A DNA stretch of 16,429 nucleotides from Bacteroidaceae bacterium (GTDB lineage Bacteria; Bacteroidota; Bacteroidia; Bacteroidales; Bacteroidaceae): NCBI GenBank assembly GCA_021443285.1, contig JABUUG010000003.1, positions 26,055 through 42,483 on the forward strand, read 5' to 3'. Below the pieces are notes generated by a model that was given only the letters and a program-made list of their open reading frames with translations, did no database searches and was not told the DNA's origin. Made by a program: the position numbers and the translations under genes. Shown here in pieces: positions 14,188-16,429 of this stretch. Positions within the stretch are counted from its first letter, which is position 1. Each line of letters starts with the position of its first letter.

Positions 14188-15738
14188 TTACTCTTGTACT
14201 GCGCCCTCTTCATTGGTTTTTGTTTCGATATTCTGCTCCGCAGTTTGGTTTGCCTGATTGGCTTTAGTCTCCCTGTCAAGTCTTTCCAGCTCCTTCTTGT
14301 CCCTGTCTTCTTCCTCCTTCATGATACGCGCAAGTTCGTCAGGTCTGCTTTCTGTATTCAGTTCAATGGCGGTTTTCTTTGACAGAAGTCCTGCGCCGAC
14401 CATGGTGGAAAGCATCTGGTTGTATTCAGCGACAGAGAATGGTCGCCATAGTTTGTACGATGCGCTAATTTCCATCTTGGCGAACTCCGTAAACGCCATC
14501 GGGTTTGCGCCAGTATTGACAAGTTCCTTTGAGAATCCTTCCTTGAACAGCCTGCAACACTTGTCTGCGAAGTTCTGCCAGTCTATGATAGAGAGGCTGC
14601 CGCCTTCTATGTCCAATGACTGCGTGAGCATTACAGCCAGTCCGCTGATGTCGCCGCCTGTGCGTATATCCTCTGGAAGCAGGAATGTCGTTGAAGAGCC
14701 TATCTGTATCTGGTTGAAAAGAGACTTCAGGGAGTCAAGGATTCCGTCAGGTTTCGGTGGAGACTTGAACTCTGCTGAGCCGTTACCATCGACGGATGTG
14801 TCGTTGAGGATAATGCTTCCTGCAATCTTCTTCGCGTTCTCCGAAAACTTGCCCTTGATGTAGAGTATTCCCCAGCCGTGCCGTTTCTGGATAACGAGGA
14901 AGATATTGTACACTATCTCATAAGCCTCTATGAGGTCTTGCACATTGTTCCATGCCACATCTCCTCTCTTTGTCGCAACGGGGCTTTCGGAGAATCCGTG
15001 TCGCTCCTTGCGCATCTGCCAGCCATTGACACCTTCCATGCCGCTAACGAATGAATACAGATAGGTGTCATCGTAGCAGTCCATGTGGATGATATTGTTG
15101 CAGTCCTGATAGTATATTACATCAAGCAGTCTGTCTCCGTTTTCATCGTTGTGTGATATTATCTGATAGCCATCGGCGTAAGTGAGAAGTCTGCTCTTGA
15201 TGCGTCCCTTATAGTCCATGTAATACAGCAGGGCGCAGTCGCCGAGACTCTTCTGTGCATAGACAGCCTTTGTGCGCATACCGTCCTGATTGCGGCGTTT
15301 CCATGCGTTCTTGAAGGCGTGGTAGTTAGCCATCTCCTTATCCGTAGGGTTGCCGTTCTGCAATGTGAACTCTACAGGATAGCCACACAGCACAAGGACT
15401 TGCTTCTCCAGTATCCTCTTCTGTAATGGCAGTGGCAGACGTTTCCATTTTATCTCCCTGAAATTGTTGTCATTCAACTTCACACAGATGCTTGGCAGGT
15501 TGTCGTCAAACATTATGTCGTGGGAGTCAGGGTCAAGTTCCATCATGAAACGGTCTTGGCTGACAATGGTCTTATATACATTAGGCAGAGTGGCAGCCTG
15601 TGTGTTGTTCACATTATAGTCCTGTCCGTTTGTCGGGTCATTGACGGAAAAAGAACTTGCGCCCCTGAAAAACGGCTTCTTCTTTACCAATTCGTCTGGG
15701 TGTTCAAGAAGGAATGTTATTTGTTCTAACCTGTTCAT
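14188..15738 (-). CDS. Phage portal protein (516 aa)
   Basis: The portal forms the dodecameric ring at the capsid vertex through which DNA enters and leaves, and docks the terminase. Length and layout match the SPP1 gp6-like portal family: an early segment TLPNVYKTIVSQDRFMMELD, a long helical region with FKNAWKRRNQDGMRTKAVYAQ, then GDCALLYYMDYKGR and QIISHNDENGDRLLDVIYYQD in the beta wing, and LPEDIRTGGDISGLAVMLTQS near the crown-side helix. The C-terminus is a charged helix (KEEEDRDKKELERLDRE) with a Gln/Asn/Thr-rich tail, common in portals. It starts one base after the 163-aa gene and stops three bases before the hub gene. The call rests on overall pattern rather than a single motif. Confidence 0.82.
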   Translation of the reverse strand: MNRLEQITFLLEHPDELVKKKPFFRGASSFSVNDPTNGQDYNVNNTQAATLPNVYKTIVSQDRFMMELDPDSHDIMFDDNLPSICVKLNDNNFREIKWKRLPLPLQKRILEKQVLVLCGYPVEFTLQNGNPTDKEMANYHAFKNAWKRRNQDGMRTKAVYAQKSLGDCALLYYMDYKGRIKSRLLTYADGYQIISHNDENGDRLLDVIYYQDCNNIIHMDCYDDTYLYSFVSGMEGVNGWQMRKERHGFSESPVATKRGDVAWNNVQDLIEAYEIVYNIFLVIQKRHGWGILYIKGKFSENAKKIAGSIILNDTSVDGNGSAEFKSPPKPDGILDSLKSLFNQIQIGSSTTFLLPEDIRTGGDISGLAVMLTQSLDIEGGSLSIIDWQNFADKCCRLFKEGFSKELVNTGANPMAFTEFAKMEISASYKLWRPFSVAEYNQMLSTMVGAGLLSKKTAIELNTESRPDELARIMKEEEDRDKKELERLDRETKANQANQTAEQNIETKTNEEGAVQE

Positions 15739-15739
15739 A

Positions 15740-16231
15740 CTATGCTTCTACGAGATTGTAATATGTCATGCACGCCTCCTTTGACGGCATTGCGCTGCAC
15801 TCTCTGTTTGTAAACTTGCAGATAAGGTCGTGTTTCTTCGGCACTACGATGATACGGCGTTGCTTCTCGCTGTCCTCTATCTCGAACTTTGTCTGTAACT
15901 TGAGGCGTATGTCCGCTTTGAGTTTTATCGCATCCTTCGCGTCCATGCCGCTATTATCAATATCCTTCAGGAGTTTTATCAGTTCCTCCCTGTTCTCATC
16001 CTTTGTGATATTCTCCTTATCGCCGATGCCATACGGCTTGAGGATGTCCGCAAGCGCATCCATCGCCTTTGCACCTGCGCTTTTCTTGTTTGTGTAGATA
16101 AGGCTGCGAATAGCATCTTTATCTGCAAGTGTGTCGGATAATGCGAGAAACGCTATGTCCGCTATTGTTACCGTATGTCCGTCATTCTTCAGCGAGCCGA
16201 TGACGGACTTTATGTCTTCTGAACCTATCAT
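15740..16231 (-). CDS. Hypothetical protein between terminase-like gene and portal (163 aa)
   Basis: No family is recognised with confidence. The first 120 residues are helical and rich in Lys, Asp and Ala (GIGDKENITKDENREELIKLL, MDAKDAIKLKADIRLKLQ). The C-terminus has a compact His/Cys cluster, His134-x3-Cys138-x6-Cys145-x8-Cys154 (HDLICKFTNRECSAMPSKEAC), which could bind zinc or be a structural motif. Its ATG directly follows the upstream TAG stop (TAGATG) and it stops one base before the portal start, so the packaging genes are tightly coupled. Position suggests a small terminase subunit, packaging adaptor or DNA-binding protein, but the sequence alone does not prove any of these. Confidence 0.7.
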   Translation of the reverse strand: MIGSEDIKSVIGSLKNDGHTVTIADIAFLALSDTLADKDAIRSLIYTNKKSAGAKAMDALADILKPYGIGDKENITKDENREELIKLLKDIDNSGMDAKDAIKLKADIRLKLQTKFEIEDSEKQRRIIVVPKKHDLICKFTNRECSAMPSKEACMTYYNLVEA

Positions 16232-16429
16232 CTAATACCAGATTGTTTCATCATATATGCTCTCCTTGTGGTAAGCGTTATCATCTTCTTCCTGTTGGCT
16301 GTACCGCCTGAATGATAACTCATCGCCATATTCCACCTCTGCGAAAATCATCATGAGCATTGCACATGGGTCAAGCACGTCCATAGACCGACCCTTGCCC
16401 AACTTCATGTTCATCTTCTTCTTGTTCCA
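16232..16429 (-). CDS. 3' end of a gene continuing past the window, possibly terminase large subunit
   Basis: The frame is open to the window edge, so only the C-terminal 65 residues are seen; the first ATG in view (16414) is probably internal. The stretch KLGKGRSMDVLDPCAMLMMIF followed by an acidic tail (SQQEEDDNAYHKESIYDE) is compatible with the end of a terminase large subunit, where a conserved D-x-x-A-x-A helix follows the nuclease domain. The place upstream of the portal also fits. The evidence is weak: no ATPase or nuclease motif is within the window. Confidence 0.45.
   Translation of the reverse strand, partial: WNKKKMNMKLGKGRSMDVLDPCAMLMMIFAEVEYGDELSFRRYSQQEEDDNAYHKESIYDETIWY

Noticed and set aside
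14258..14863. Plus-strand frame of 201 codons opposite the portal
   Set aside because: Antisense shadow; its Ser-run N-terminus mirrors the Glu/Lys/Asp-rich portal tail.

Overview
This window looks like part of a tailed phage or prophage of a Bacteroidales host (Bacteroides, Prevotella, Parabacteroides or a relative). The grounds are: every phage gene reads on the minus strand in one tight operon with gaps of 0-25 bases; most starts are preceded by AT-rich leaders without a clear Shine-Dalgarno sequence; the tail proteins are of the kind found in Bacteroidales prophages; and a diversity-generating retroelement (DGR) target sits beside an IS200/IS605-type insertion. TAG, TAA and TGA all appear to act as normal stops.

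Layout in the direction of transcription (right to left). 16429-16232 is the 3' end of a gene entering the window, possibly a terminase. 16231-15740 is an unknown 163-aa protein. 15738-14188 is the portal protein. 14184-9721 is a 1487-aa tail-tip or hub-like protein. 9708-8440, 8436-8224 and 8227-7166 are three accessory tail or baseplate-type proteins (422, 70 and 353 aa), two of them Ig-like. 7141-5819 is a 440-aa tail adhesin with a C-terminal C-type-lectin-like domain whose last 40 residues look like a DGR variable repeat (VR). After a 197-bp non-coding spacer comes a DGR-type reverse transcriptase (5621-4839), which loses its C-terminus where an IS200/IS605-family element begins. The element (about 4880-3390) has a terminal hairpin at each end with the same CTAAAGA loop, an intact tnpB (4600-3395), and a decayed, divergently oriented tnpA remnant (4613-4834, plus strand). 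Beyond it lie a 77-aa orphan reading frame, a 131-aa protein and an 882-aa tail fibre-like protein.

How the genes work together. The portal, hub and fibre genes belong to virion assembly and host recognition. The DGR would have diversified the adhesin tip by error-prone copying of an adenine-rich template repeat (TR) into the VR. Here the DGR appears broken: the reverse transcriptase is cut short by the insertion, and I find no TR and no Avd-like accessory gene in the window. The VR is left rich in AAC codons, as a little-diversified sequence would be. The insertion keeps a catalytically complete TnpB, which in this family is an RNA-guided nuclease, but not a usable TnpA. No capsid, tape-measure, lysis or integrase gene is visible, so those must lie outside the window or be absent.
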